Shown here: positions 8,467-17,813 of the stretch, in pieces
Numbering within the stretch: position 1 is the first letter of the stretch
Layout: every line of letters begins with the position of its first letter
DNA from: Bdellovibrionales bacterium GWA2_49_15
GTDB taxonomy: Bacteria; Bdellovibrionota; Bacteriovoracia; Bacteriovoracales; Bacteriovoracaceae
Direction of reading: 5' to 3'
Length of the DNA stretch: 64,000 nucleotides
NCBI GenBank assembly: GCA_001769855.1
Contig: MEPP01000001.1
Location: 660,982-724,981, forward strand
Notes under the pieces: model-generated
What the model saw: only the letters and a program-made list of their open reading frames with translations
Database searches by the model: none
What the model was told of the DNA's origin: nothing
Program-made: the position numbers and the translations under genes

Positions 8467-9888
8467 ATGAAATTAGTCATATTTCTTTTTATATTCTTCT
8501 CAGTTCAAAGCAAAAGTGACAGTGAGCTCACGGAGTCAACGCGCGAGGTGAGCGGAATTCTCCAGGTCGTCAATACCTTTACTCACTCCCCCTCACACAA
8601 TTACTGCCAGGATGCCAAGCTTGGGAGCACGATCGGGGGGCGTTGGAGTAGCTTGAATTGCAGCCCGGCGCTGACCTGGAATCAAGGACAGGTCTGCCAT
8701 AATCCGGCGAAATATGTTTGCAATAAAAACATCAATCCCGCCGTGGACACTTTGCATAGGACTTATAACAATCTCAGAACCTCTCTGGCCGGGGCGGAAA
8801 GGAATCTTTCCCATAATGGAGTTTGCAGTCCTACCTGTCGTAAGTCCGCCCAGGCAAGGGTGGCACAAGATGTATACTCTCAACCTCGAATGGCCAGCGC
8901 CAAACAAATTTACAATCGTGCGCTGGATAAAATTTCCCGCATGTTACGAACAAAATTTCCCGCCGATGCCAGCAAGCTCATCGCTCTCCTGCCTGTGAGG
9001 AACTCGCTGCAATTTGCCAATCAAAAGAAAAATATGGGGGAGCTGGAATGGAACGCCCAAGCTGGCCTTACCGAGGGAGTTACCCTCGGGTCGATGGTCA
9101 TGCTGGTGGATAATCCCGACGGCGAAAAAATTTTGGAGCAGGTTCTGACCCATGAGCTGGCCCATATTATTGATCCATGCAACTATGAGAAACTCAAAAA
9201 GGTTCAACCGGCCACCTACACCTCCTATCCATTGGCGGGTGTGGCCCAATGCTTAAGCCGAGGCGATGGTCTGGGGGCCTACATGAAAGTAAATCCCAAT
9301 GATGGAACCATGCAGGGCCACTACCTTTCCACGGCCCGGCGGCAGATCGAAGGAAGGCCGGGAAATATTTTTCCACCAGACTCGGCGGAAAAGAAAAAAG
9401 AACACATCAATGCCTGGATTCAGGACTTCAATGAAAGCACCAGGAGTACTCCAAGCTGTATGGGAATTAGTAATTCCTACGCTGGGGGCACCAGGTCCGA
9501 GCGCGAGTTTAGGCAACCGCAAGGCGGAGAGGCCATGGCCGACTGGATCGCCACTGAGTCTTTGGCGGATGGGCTGACTCTGCCGACGGGAAGTGATCCC
9601 CAGGCCGCTCTCACCAATTTTGCGCCCTATATTTCTCTCATGTGCCAGTACTATGACTCGGAAAAGCAGTGCGAACTTACGGCCACACAGGAATTAGTTT
9701 TGGGACGACGAAATAAAGACGAACATTCGCTGGCGGTGGATCGGATTAATCGTATCTTCTTCGCCAATCCAAAGTTGAGTCGCGCCTTGGGCTGTCCTGC
9801 TCGAACGCAGGAAATCGCTGCCAATAATGGGCCTGTCGGTGATCGACGCCCGGAGCGCACCGCCTATTGCCCCAGTAGTGTGAGGTAA
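8467..9888 (+). CDS. Exported putative zinc metalloprotease (HELAH)
   Basis: The 473-residue protein starts with a signal peptide (MKLVIFLFIFFSVQS). A zinc-binding HELAH motif lies at residues 229-233 in the context LTHELAHIIDPC, and a downstream EAMADWIATE segment could supply the third ligand. Many Cys residues suggest disulfides in an extracytoplasmic protein. I chose ATG 8467 rather than 8434 because the signal peptide begins there. A second exported gene starts 2 bases after the stop, so the two are probably one operon. The HExxH helix and signal peptide are seen directly; protease activity and target are inferred, and the peptidase family is not identified. Confidence 0.7.
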   Translation: MKLVIFLFIFFSVQSKSDSELTESTREVSGILQVVNTFTHSPSHNYCQDAKLGSTIGGRWSSLNCSPALTWNQGQVCHNPAKYVCNKNINPAVDTLHRTYNNLRTSLAGAERNLSHNGVCSPTCRKSAQARVAQDVYSQPRMASAKQIYNRALDKISRMLRTKFPADASKLIALLPVRNSLQFANQKKNMGELEWNAQAGLTEGVTLGSMVMLVDNPDGEKILEQVLTHELAHIIDPCNYEKLKKVQPATYTSYPLAGVAQCLSRGDGLGAYMKVNPNDGTMQGHYLSTARRQIEGRPGNIFPPDSAEKKKEHINAWIQDFNESTRSTPSCMGISNSYAGGTRSEREFRQPQGGEAMADWIATESLADGLTLPTGSDPQAALTNFAPYISLMCQYYDSEKQCELTATQELVLGRRNKDEHSLAVDRINRIFFANPKLSRALGCPARTQEIAANNGPVGDRRPERTAYCPSSVR

Positions 9889-9890
9889 AA

Positions 9891-10316
9891 GTGAGAGTGA
9901 TATTCCTAATTTCTTTTTTGCTCCTCTCTTTTAAGAGTTTTGCCGATTGCTCAATGGTGGGAAGCTATAACTATCAGACCAAGTACATCAAGGAGGATGG
10001 TCTATGGGAGCTCTGTCGCGATCTGAATCAGGATTTTTTTAAATTCACCTATAATGGCAAGAGCAAAACGGTAAAGCTTGATCATTTAAAACAGAAAGTC
10101 GAATATCTGCACCAGGCGATAGAAGAGGCCACCAAAAAACAAAAAGGTCCGATTAACGAATCACAAATCGGCTGTGCCAGTCGCTGGGAATTTCTATTGT
10201 CCATGCCAGAGGGCCGGGCGGCCCATCACCAACGAGGCTGCTTGACTCATCACACTGCCGCTTACCAGGAATTTCGCCTGCACTTTCACTCCTGGTATGG
10301 CGAGAGTGAAATATAA
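9891..10316 (+). CDS. Small exported Cys/His-containing protein
   Basis: The 141-residue protein starts at GTG 9891, preceded by GAGG, two bases after the stop of the putative metalloprotease gene. It has a signal peptide (MRVIFLISFLLLSFKSFA, cleaved before DCSMVG) and a mature part with four Cys and a His-rich stretch (HHQRGCLTHHTAA). No family is recognised. Its tight coupling to the protease gene suggests a joint role such as an inhibitor, propeptide-like partner or co-secreted factor, but nothing in the sequence decides this. Confidence 0.65.
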   Translation: MRVIFLISFLLLSFKSFADCSMVGSYNYQTKYIKEDGLWELCRDLNQDFFKFTYNGKSKTVKLDHLKQKVEYLHQAIEEATKKQKGPINESQIGCASRWEFLLSMPEGRAAHHQRGCLTHHTAAYQEFRLHFHSWYGESEI

Positions 10317-10320
10317 TTTC

Positions 10321-11037
10321 CTACTTCATATTTCCAATGACAGCGGTGGAAGTTTCAGACATCTTTTTCATGACGTTCGAGAGGGTCGAAACGAATTTTG
10401 ACCTGCGATCCATGGCTATCTGCAAGCGCAGACTTTCCAATTCACCCATTTCACTGATTGAATCTAGCTGACTCTTGATACTATTCTCGAGAGTATCCCA
10501 ATCCTGCAAAGAAACAATTTCACATTTTGCTCGAAAGCAACCGGCCTTAGCTTGTTTAATTCTAACGGCCGATTTTCGCAGCTCTTCCTTGCGTTTGTTG
10601 TTGCTTTTCATCTCTTCCAACAGAGTTTTCAACTCCTCACTTTCGCTCTTCGCGAGTTCGGACAGCACTATGATGATCAAAGTTTCTATATCAACTTGGG
10701 CGGTTTCCTTTCCTAAATCTTTCAATAAATTTTTATAATGCCTTTCCTTGAAATTTTCCCTCTTCACAACAACTTCGGCCAAAAACTCTCGAATGCCTTT
10801 CTGGGTATCGTCCGAGAATTTTTTTAGATCCAGTTCAGACCTAACATCAGGATCGACCATAAAGGCAATGGGATTTCTGAGCCGGCCCTGCGCCTCAAAC
10901 ATCAAGCCGGTAAAGGCCAGGTTTTTGTATTTCTTTTTAACCACGGGCGCGAGCGTGATTCTGGTTGGCAAGGGTCGTATCTGAGCAAAAGCGGAACCGC
11001 ACAAGCAGAGGCAGAGGGCGAAGATAATTTTCTTCAT
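10321..11037 (-). CDS. Periplasmic helical protein of unknown function
   Basis: The 238-residue protein has a clear signal peptide (MKKIIFALCLCLCGSAFA, cleaved before QIRPLP). The mature part is mostly charged and helical, with a likely coiled coil over about residues 120-165 (many Lys/Glu and KRKEELRK). Two Cys (CFRAKC) may form a disulfide. AAAGG precedes the ATG. It converges with the 9891 gene, with 4 bases between stops. Family not recognised. Confidence 0.65.
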   Translation of the reverse strand: MKKIIFALCLCLCGSAFAQIRPLPTRITLAPVVKKKYKNLAFTGLMFEAQGRLRNPIAFMVDPDVRSELDLKKFSDDTQKGIREFLAEVVVKRENFKERHYKNLLKDLGKETAQVDIETLIIIVLSELAKSESEELKTLLEEMKSNNKRKEELRKSAVRIKQAKAGCFRAKCEIVSLQDWDTLENSIKSQLDSISEMGELESLRLQIAMDRRSKFVSTLSNVMKKMSETSTAVIGNMK

Positions 11038-11137
11038 AAAAAACCTTTGTAAAATGATTCAGCTGCGCTGTTTAATCATAAAACAACAGGTCGTCAACGA
11101 TGACGAAAAAAAATACTCGCTGGAAATGAGCTGGACC

Positions 11138-11356
11138 TTAGTTTTTGGTCGCTTTTGAATTTTTGGAGCTCTTTCCGTTCTTTTTTAGGGGCGCGGAATC
11201 CTTATTCAGCTCGCACATAAGTTCGTTTTTGAGTTCGGCTTCGGCCATGAGCCAGTCAGACAAGGCATCCCCTCCGGCATTTTTTCGGCCCAGATGTAAC
11301 TCATAGGCGCGTTTAGCAATTGTGTTTGCATCAATTTCGATGTTCAGACCGTTCAT
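11138..11356 (-). CDS. DUF2934-domain small protein
   Basis: The 72-residue protein contains the DUF2934 pattern: IAKRAYELHLGRKNAGGDAL then SDWLMAEAEL, a short helix-turn-helix-like unit of unknown role that is common in soil and aquatic bacteria. The C-terminus is Lys/Ser/Asn-rich and probably disordered. I placed the start at ATG 11356 because GGAGGAAG lies 8 bases upstream; a start nine codons earlier would bury that site. It stands alone between two intergenic gaps. Function unknown. Confidence 0.75.
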   Translation of the reverse strand: MNGLNIEIDANTIAKRAYELHLGRKNAGGDALSDWLMAEAELKNELMCELNKDSAPLKKNGKSSKNSKATKN

Positions 11357-11530
11357 AATCGTCTTCCTCCGTTGACGTGGCATTGTTAGAGAAAAAAATT
11401 TAAACTGTGTCTAACTAATTGTCGAGCGTCACATCAATGACAGATATAGCCCAGACGCGTGACGGAAGTCAGGCCTTGGCCTATCCTAGGTCAATAGACA
11501 AACCTTAGTCGCCCGACAAAATCGCTCGGA

Positions 11531-13036
11531 CTATTTGTTTTTCACAGGTCGAGGATAAAAATATCGATGAAATAGGGCCTTGCGCTTATGTTTTTTATAA
11601 GTGGCGAGATCTCTTACCCGCAGCTCTTCAATAACTGTGAAAAGCTGCTTGAGAGAAAGCGGCTGTGAACTTTTTTTATCTTCACGCATGAGCTCCGTTT
11701 CAATCAGCTCCCCCACTTTCTCCAGTGTCATAAAAAGTTTAAGCTGGGCCGGTTTCATATTGAGAGGAAACTTTTCCTTCAATTTTTTCTTAAAAAAGGG
11801 CATCCGCCGTAATACCCAGCCCATATAAACCTGGGTTGATATTTTTCCGGTGGCGTGGAATTGATAATTCAGCTTTTCCATCCACTCAAACATTTTGGTT
11901 AAAATTGCATCCTTCATGCGTGATTGTTTCATCTTGAGCGGGTTTCGCCATTCCGCCACCACACTAAAGCGGGTATCAACTTCCAAATCGCCGGGTGCAA
12001 AAGTTTCGAAGTCCTGTACGTTGCCTTCATTGACCCTGATCCCTAATTGTTGCAAAAAAGGAATAAGACCCTCAGTGAACTTTGTCTTATACAGGGGAAC
12101 GTCTATCTTCCCTATATCCATAAACCCCTTGGACACGATTTCGGAGCAAAAAAGCTCCGAGGAATTTTTGTAATCCATGCCAAAATCATAGGGGATATTC
12201 TTACCGGCCAAAAATTGTTTTTGCACCAGCTTGAACATATATTCGGCAGCTTTATGAGCGATGTTCTGATCCTGAAAGCGAAAAACGACGGTGCGTGCAT
12301 TCGCCTGCTCTATATGAGTGGCGATGGGTGCAATCACGGAGCCGATCTCAATATGGGCCTCAGTCGTCCACAGTTTGCCTTGAGGGTCCTTATACACAAA
12401 AGAGACATGGCTGAATTGCGCATCATCCTCTCCAATCCGCGCGATGGCGGCCGAGGTGTAGGCGTTGCCCCGAGATAAAATGACATCTCCCGATTGCAGA
12501 TCGTTGTAGTCACGAAAAGTGAAACTTGGGTTAATCATGAAATAGGGTGCCTTGCCTGTCAGTGTAATATATTTTTTGGCATCAGAAATATTGTCATACA
12601 TGGCGTTGAGTTCAATCAAATAATCTTCGGCATAGCGCAGGGCCCGTAATAAGGCGCGGACAGAGTGATAACATTTGTCGCTAAAACTTTGGGTAAAATC
12701 GAGATTTTTTAAATACTCTCGCATAATCAGCTTCGACTTAAAGGTCGCCTGGATCATCTCCTCGATATCACCCGCATTATATTTTAAGAGGTGAGCGCTC
12801 TCGGAACTCAAGGTGAAGAGTTTTTGATAGTAGCTTTCGGCCCCGGTAAAACATTGCTGATGAGTTTCCACCGGAGTGGCCAGCTGATCCTGAAGCTCCA
12901 GGAGGACCTCGCGCAAACCCTGGCCTGAGCTGTTCGCCTCATGGCCAGAAGGAGTCCGGTTCCCGGATGTGGAAGGAATGGGTGAACATCCGATACCCAA
13001 AACCGAGACTGTTAATACCACCAGGAACAAATTCAT
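11531..13036 (-). CDS. Lipoprotein with YiiX-type papain-fold (NlpC/P60 superfamily) domain
   Basis: This 501-residue protein has a lipoprotein signal peptide (SVLGIGC, Cys17). The central part resembles the permuted papain-fold YiiX/YebB group: SGDVILSRG (182-190), FSHVSFVY with His210, and ELFCSEIVSKGF with Cys297. In the permuted fold the His-strand precedes the catalytic Cys-helix, as here. Related enzymes cleave amide or ester bonds in peptidoglycan or lipids. About 170 residues before and 200 after the domain are helical and unrecognised. GGGGGATTT precedes the ATG. It lies 9 bases downstream of the 565-residue exported gene, so the two are probably co-transcribed. Confidence 0.75.
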   Translation of the reverse strand: MNLFLVVLTVSVLGIGCSPIPSTSGNRTPSGHEANSSGQGLREVLLELQDQLATPVETHQQCFTGAESYYQKLFTLSSESAHLLKYNAGDIEEMIQATFKSKLIMREYLKNLDFTQSFSDKCYHSVRALLRALRYAEDYLIELNAMYDNISDAKKYITLTGKAPYFMINPSFTFRDYNDLQSGDVILSRGNAYTSAAIARIGEDDAQFSHVSFVYKDPQGKLWTTEAHIEIGSVIAPIATHIEQANARTVVFRFQDQNIAHKAAEYMFKLVQKQFLAGKNIPYDFGMDYKNSSELFCSEIVSKGFMDIGKIDVPLYKTKFTEGLIPFLQQLGIRVNEGNVQDFETFAPGDLEVDTRFSVVAEWRNPLKMKQSRMKDAILTKMFEWMEKLNYQFHATGKISTQVYMGWVLRRMPFFKKKLKEKFPLNMKPAQLKLFMTLEKVGELIETELMREDKKSSQPLSLKQLFTVIEELRVRDLATYKKHKRKALFHRYFYPRPVKNK

Positions 13037-13045
13037 AAATCCCCC

Positions 13046-14743
13046 TTAATGATCCACGGCCTGATTAAAATTTTGCATTTCAGAAGTATATATTTTTGAA
13101 TTCTGATAACGTCGGCTGATTATTTGAAAAAGAGAGAGCGAAGAGTCCAAATGGATATTTGAATTCTCCACCTCATACTGTTCGTCCATTTTATCCACAG
13201 GATCAGCGGATGTTGGAATTTCATATTGATCAAAATCTATTTCATCCGCCTGCTTATCCACAGAGCTTGGGCCGGCTTTTTGATTCTTTTTTGTTTCAGG
13301 AAGCGCTGAAAAATCCATGCTTGGGGAAGCGGTGGGTGCCGGAAGCTTTCCCAGCATAGTGCGCAGCCATAGCTGATCTTCCAGATTCGCACCATGTTTC
13401 AGATGGCCTGGAAAGAAATCTTTCTCCAAACTATTCAAAAATTGTCTCGTTGACGGAGTTTTTTTCACACGGGAAAGTGCCTCGTCCACCCGTAAGGCGG
13501 CGCTCCTTCCCTTTTCTAAATCCTGGTCCAGCTTGAAATAACGATTGTGCTGGTCAACCTTTTTAAAAATCCCCGGCCCAAGCTGATTAAGTTTCTGAGC
13601 ATATCCGAGCGCGTTCTGGATATTGCCGGCCAGAAGCTGCTTATTCATGCTGGCAAGATAGGCCGCGCCTTTCTCGATCACTACGGGAATCGGCAAAATT
13701 ATTTTTTTATTATTGTGAACAACGGTGGTGGAGGTTCGAATGTTATACTGTTCCGGGCCGCAGTTATTTTTGGTTCGGCACGTGCAACTGGGGTCCTCAA
13801 TCAGAAGCAAATTCTTGGAAAAGGTATAGCAGCTTGCCTGCCCAGGCACCGCGGCCACGGCCTGATCTATCATGAGCTGGACGGTTTGGTTGAATAGCTG
13901 CAGAAGACTTACCGTTTTTAATTTCTTGGATAGCTCTCTGAATTGCTCGGCCTGGTCCCTATACTTGATGGCGAAAATGGCATCCACCACACCCAGGCCT
14001 GAGGTGACAAGGGCACTCAGGGCATAGGTGCTCGCTCGTGTTCCGGCATTGGTCGAAGTCCCGCTTAAGATGGGCAGGATCGCGCTGAGGGCGGAGGCCC
14101 CGGTGGCCAAGCCCTTCCACGAGCTATGAGACAAAAAATCTGCCGCCTGCATGGCGATGGCCACGTAGCCTAAAATCTCGCCGGGAACTTTTCCGATAAA
14201 ACTTTCAGCAGTCCCGAAACAGGTCATATCCGGCTGTACGGTGGAGAAATTTTCGGTGATCGCCAAGTACGCAGCGATTGCTTTGGCCACCGCCAGGGCC
14301 TGTTTTAGATAGGCCTTCTTTTTGGCATTCTCAGCGGCAATATCCTGAATCTGTGCCGCCACATCATAGGCCTTGGCCTGTTTTTCAGGATCGACCATGC
14401 TCTTGAGCTTGTCCTCATCCTGCAGATCTTTTATGGAATATTCTTGGGCAATTTTCTCCATTTCTTTGTGATCATGCATGTCCAGAGCGATGACACCCGT
14501 GACATAGGCCAGGGTGGAGATGTGATAAGTTAAAAATGAAGGTTGGCGCGGATTGCAGGCAATCAGGAGAACCACAGACCCCGCCGCCTCAATCAGATGA
14601 TTCACGCTGGCATGGATGTGGGAATTATCCTTGGTCTTCGGGCCTAAGCCATTGTCAGCTTCTTCAGCAGCAAGCGCCACAGGGTGAAGGGCCTGCAGTA
14701 AAAGGGCCAAGGAAATAACAGCGAATCTCAAAAATCTGATCAT
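13046..14743 (-). CDS. Large exported protein of unknown function
   Basis: The likely 565-residue product starts MIRFLRFAVISLALLLQ with a signal peptide ending near VALAAEE. An in-frame start 42 codons further upstream would put unrelated sequence before that signal. Several Ala/Gly-rich hydrophobic stretches (about residues 100-120 and 190-260) could be amphipathic or membrane-associated helices. A Cys-rich patch (SCTCRTKNNCG) lies mid-protein, and the C-terminal 100 residues are acidic and low in complexity. The ribosome-binding site is weak. It is first in a two-gene unit with the YiiX-like lipoprotein, which suggests an envelope function. Family not recognised. Confidence 0.6.
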   Translation of the reverse strand: MIRFLRFAVISLALLLQALHPVALAAEEADNGLGPKTKDNSHIHASVNHLIEAAGSVVLLIACNPRQPSFLTYHISTLAYVTGVIALDMHDHKEMEKIAQEYSIKDLQDEDKLKSMVDPEKQAKAYDVAAQIQDIAAENAKKKAYLKQALAVAKAIAAYLAITENFSTVQPDMTCFGTAESFIGKVPGEILGYVAIAMQAADFLSHSSWKGLATGASALSAILPILSGTSTNAGTRASTYALSALVTSGLGVVDAIFAIKYRDQAEQFRELSKKLKTVSLLQLFNQTVQLMIDQAVAAVPGQASCYTFSKNLLLIEDPSCTCRTKNNCGPEQYNIRTSTTVVHNNKKIILPIPVVIEKGAAYLASMNKQLLAGNIQNALGYAQKLNQLGPGIFKKVDQHNRYFKLDQDLEKGRSAALRVDEALSRVKKTPSTRQFLNSLEKDFFPGHLKHGANLEDQLWLRTMLGKLPAPTASPSMDFSALPETKKNQKAGPSSVDKQADEIDFDQYEIPTSADPVDKMDEQYEVENSNIHLDSSLSLFQIISRRYQNSKIYTSEMQNFNQAVDH

Positions 14744-14987
14744 ATTTTCAAATAATTTAGGGCAAATCTTCTTCACCGAAAAATTCCCACCGAAGCAACC
14801 AATATTATAAAGCTTCTGTTCTTGAAAAATGATGGGCATTGATTGCCTGAAAAGAAGGCCTCCGGTCATTCCTTCGACAATGGCGAAATCTTGATCAGTA
14901 TCCCTAAGCTAACTACCTGATAACAGGAGAATTATTTGGCATCAAACATGCTTGATATTATCGCTTAGGGGTTCTTGGGAGGGGTTT

Positions 14988-16454
14988 ATGAAAATGCTCA
15001 TTATTTTGAGTCTCTTTCTCGTTCTAGCACCGGCCGTACCGGCCACCTGTATCTGGACAGTGAGTGGAAAGCTGACAGTCAACGATAATATCTATGTGGC
15101 ATCCTCCTCTTCGCAGGTAAAGAATTTACAAGATGTACGAGTCAAGGTTTGGGCGACCACCCAGAATGCTGATCTCTGGACCCACTGGGGAACAACTCGA
15201 ACTGACAGCGCCGGAAATTATTCCGTCTCGGTCATTCCTGCCCAGAGTTCCGCTTCCGGCTGCACCCGCTCACGACGAATCAAGGTCAAGGCCTACCTCG
15301 ATGGTGATTATGCCCGCATCAGCTCGGACCTCATCACAGACTACGACATTGAAATTAACAACTTTGATACCTGGCACACCAACACCAGTATCAACGGACG
15401 CACGGTTACACTTAATAAATATCTGAGTAACACCACTGACACATCGACCACCGCTATCGCACGAAGCTATCGCGATACCCGCGCGGCCCAGGCCTACTTG
15501 GGTTATCGCCAGCTCTATCTCAAACTCAACCAATGGAATTTGAATCCGGGTAAATCAAAACTCTACTGGCCCGCCGAGTTTGGTTTTTCACCTCCAGGTG
15601 GCTGGGTGCATATTAACCGAAATTGGTTTCGCTCCAAGGATGCGTCGAACGTCTGGCATATGAACAGTGAGGATGGGCTGAGTTCCTCGACCTGGCGCTG
15701 GACGGTCCGAGAGCTGACACACGAGCTGCTTCATCAATGGTTTTTTCGAAACGTCTATACTCCCAACTTCATCGGTGGTGCCTCGGCAGATACCCACGAT
15801 TTTATCGAAAGTTCGGCCCTGACCTTATTCGAGGAAGCGGCAGAAGTGCAGGCCATTCATATTAACGAGCTTGTCTTTGGAATTAATGATGACGCCAAAA
15901 ATCGTCAGGTTTTAAGTCGCCAAGGTATCCGCTGCGCTTTTGAGACCGCGAAACACAATAATGGAGAATTTTATTTTTCTCTTTCGGAAGTTGATTCCAT
16001 GATCAACGCCAATTCATCCGAGTGGCGAGATTACCTGAATCGCGCCAATTATTCCGTGGCCAATTATCTGGCCCTCCTGGTTGAACCAGATTGGTTTCAA
16101 AAGGACTTTGATAATACTGATGATACCAGCTCGGGTTGCCTTCTTCGCCCGGCCCAAAGCAGCTCTCGCGTCCTCTGCGCCGGGCTCCCCACTCCCATGT
16201 TCACAATCGTAGAGGCCATGACCGGTCTGAAAAACTGGCGTTTTGCCTACCCTGGCGATAGTATTCCGGATAGTCAGAGAAATATTAAGGAATATTACGA
16301 CTACCTGAGCGCCTTTTACGCCCCTAGATTTGGCGCGCACAAAGAACATTTTTTGCATTTTGGGAACCCCGCCTACCAGGATGTTGCAGGTGAAAATGGC
16401 CCTGATGCCTGCACCGGAATCAGCGGACTTATCTCGGTCCAATTGACCCTGTAA
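14988..16454 (+). CDS. Exported putative zinc metalloprotease with carboxypeptidase-regulatory-like N-domain
   Basis: The 488-residue protein has a signal peptide (MKMLIILSLFLVLAPAVPA) and GGGAGGGG just upstream of ATG 14988. Residues about 25-110 look like a beta-sandwich of the carboxypeptidase regulatory/transthyretin type (TRTDSAGNYSVSV). A HELLH zinc motif lies at 245-249 (LTHELLHQWFF), and a Glu-rich helix about 35 residues later (LFEEAAEVQAIH) may give the third ligand. It is divergent from the 565-residue gene. Gluzincin-like protease activity is inferred from the motif. Confidence 0.7.
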   Translation: MKMLIILSLFLVLAPAVPATCIWTVSGKLTVNDNIYVASSSSQVKNLQDVRVKVWATTQNADLWTHWGTTRTDSAGNYSVSVIPAQSSASGCTRSRRIKVKAYLDGDYARISSDLITDYDIEINNFDTWHTNTSINGRTVTLNKYLSNTTDTSTTAIARSYRDTRAAQAYLGYRQLYLKLNQWNLNPGKSKLYWPAEFGFSPPGGWVHINRNWFRSKDASNVWHMNSEDGLSSSTWRWTVRELTHELLHQWFFRNVYTPNFIGGASADTHDFIESSALTLFEEAAEVQAIHINELVFGINDDAKNRQVLSRQGIRCAFETAKHNNGEFYFSLSEVDSMINANSSEWRDYLNRANYSVANYLALLVEPDWFQKDFDNTDDTSSGCLLRPAQSSSRVLCAGLPTPMFTIVEAMTGLKNWRFAYPGDSIPDSQRNIKEYYDYLSAFYAPRFGAHKEHFLHFGNPAYQDVAGENGPDACTGISGLISVQLTL

Positions 16455-16523
16455 AAAATGCCGGCCGCTGGCGCATGAATCAAAAAGAGCATAAACAACA
16501 GCGCTTAATTGTGAGGTTTAAAA

Positions 16524-17198
16524 ATGAAAAGATCACTGATGCTTGTCTGCATGCTTTTATCCCTGCTGTTATCCGTAAGTTCCGGTGCGGCCATCAATAC
16601 CGAGTGGAAAAAAATTAAGGATCGAAAAGGGGTGGAAGTTTTTGAAGGTATTATTCCTAATAGTCCCGTGGTGGCCTTTCGAGGGGTTTCAGTAATCAAT
16701 GCTCCTATCGGGAATGTTGTATCGGTGATCCATGACGTGTCCAGAATTAAGGAATGGATGAGTGACCTGGCCGACAGCCGCGTGCTGGAACGAAAATCCG
16801 TTCTAGAAAAGATCGAATACAATCATACTAAAACCCCATGGCCTTTGGATGATCGTGATTTTGTCTATTCGGTCAAAGTTGTCATTAACAAGGAAGACAA
16901 GTCAGTTGACATCCTGGTTGAGAATGCCACCCATCCGGACGCCCCTCCAGTAAAAGGAATCGTGCGCGGAACCTTGCAGGCCAGCCGCTATTACTTGAAG
17001 TCAATTGACAATGGCACTCGCACTCATATCGAAGTGGAGATTTTGGCCGACCCCAATGGCAATATTCCCAAGTGGGTGGTTAACCTCTTTCAAAGTGCCT
17101 GGCCCAGCAACACGGTTGCCGGAATTGGCAAAATCGCCACTGAGGCGGGTTACAAAATTCACCCCGATATCACACCATTTCTCAGCAAGGCCCAATAA
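16524..17198 (+). CDS. START-domain lipid-binding protein, exported
   Basis: The 224-residue protein has a signal peptide (residues 1-22) and then a START/SRPBCC domain over nearly its full length. Typical features are the WKKIKDRKGVEVFEG opening strand, the central WPLDDRDFVY strand and the long C-terminal helix (PKWVVNLFQSAWPSNTVAG). START domains hold one lipid or sterol in a hydrophobic tunnel. Export to the periplasm is suggested by the signal. The scramblase-family gene follows after 2 bases, so both are probably made together and may handle membrane lipids. Confidence 0.85.
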   Translation: MKRSLMLVCMLLSLLLSVSSGAAINTEWKKIKDRKGVEVFEGIIPNSPVVAFRGVSVINAPIGNVVSVIHDVSRIKEWMSDLADSRVLERKSVLEKIEYNHTKTPWPLDDRDFVYSVKVVINKEDKSVDILVENATHPDAPPVKGIVRGTLQASRYYLKSIDNGTRTHIEVEILADPNGNIPKWVVNLFQSAWPSNTVAGIGKIATEAGYKIHPDITPFLSKAQ

Positions 17199-17200
17199 CA

Positions 17201-17812
17201 GTGCTCGCGCTGGTTGATCGCAAAAATGTTTTTGTTCGTCAGGTGCATGAGCTGGGCGAATGGGTTGGCTTTGAAACTCGAAATAAGTATCAGATCCAGG
17301 ACGACAAGGGCATAGACCTGGGCTTTGCCGCCGAACAACAAAAGGGTTTGCTAGGACTGATTCTGCGCCAACTGCTCGGCCACTGGCGCACCTTCGATAT
17401 CTATATCTACGATCAGGCACGACAAAATGTGCTGATTGCTCACCACCCCTTTCGCTTTTTTTTTCAGCGTTTGGAAATTAGAACCAAAGAGGGCAATCCC
17501 CTAGGGGCCATTCAGCAGCGTTTTGCTTTTTTCCACAAACGCTTCGATGTGGAAAATGCCAAAGGCCAGGTGCTCTTGGAAGTGGCATCGCCAATCTGGA
17601 AAATTTGGACTTTCCAATTTCGCAAGAAGGATCGTCAGGTCGCCCAGGTAACGAAAAAATGGTCCGGGCTTTTGGCCGAGGCACTTACAGATAAAGACAA
17701 TTTTTTAGTTGAGTTTCAAGATGCCGGTCTGACAGCAGAGGAGAGAGTTCTGGTACTTTCGGCCGCGCTTTTTATCGACCTACAATATTTTGAGCGGAAG
17801 GCAGGCAAATAG
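17201..17812 (+). CDS. Scramblase/LURP-one-family protein
   Basis: The 203-residue protein resembles bacterial members of the phospholipid-scramblase/LURP1-like family. It has a tubby-like barrel of repeated strands (YQIQDDKGIDLG, FDIYIYDQARQNVL, RLEIRTKEGNPLGAIQQR, FDVENAKGQVLLEV) with the X-D-x-x-G-x turn pattern characteristic of the fold. It starts at GTG 17201, two bases after the START gene, and has no signal peptide. In this family lipid scrambling has been questioned and the conserved property is the fold, so I call the family and leave the activity open. The pairing with a START protein supports a lipid-related role. Confidence 0.8.
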   Translation: MLALVDRKNVFVRQVHELGEWVGFETRNKYQIQDDKGIDLGFAAEQQKGLLGLILRQLLGHWRTFDIYIYDQARQNVLIAHHPFRFFFQRLEIRTKEGNPLGAIQQRFAFFHKRFDVENAKGQVLLEVASPIWKIWTFQFRKKDRQVAQVTKKWSGLLAEALTDKDNFLVEFQDAGLTAEERVLVLSAALFIDLQYFERKAGK

Positions 17813-17813
17813 C

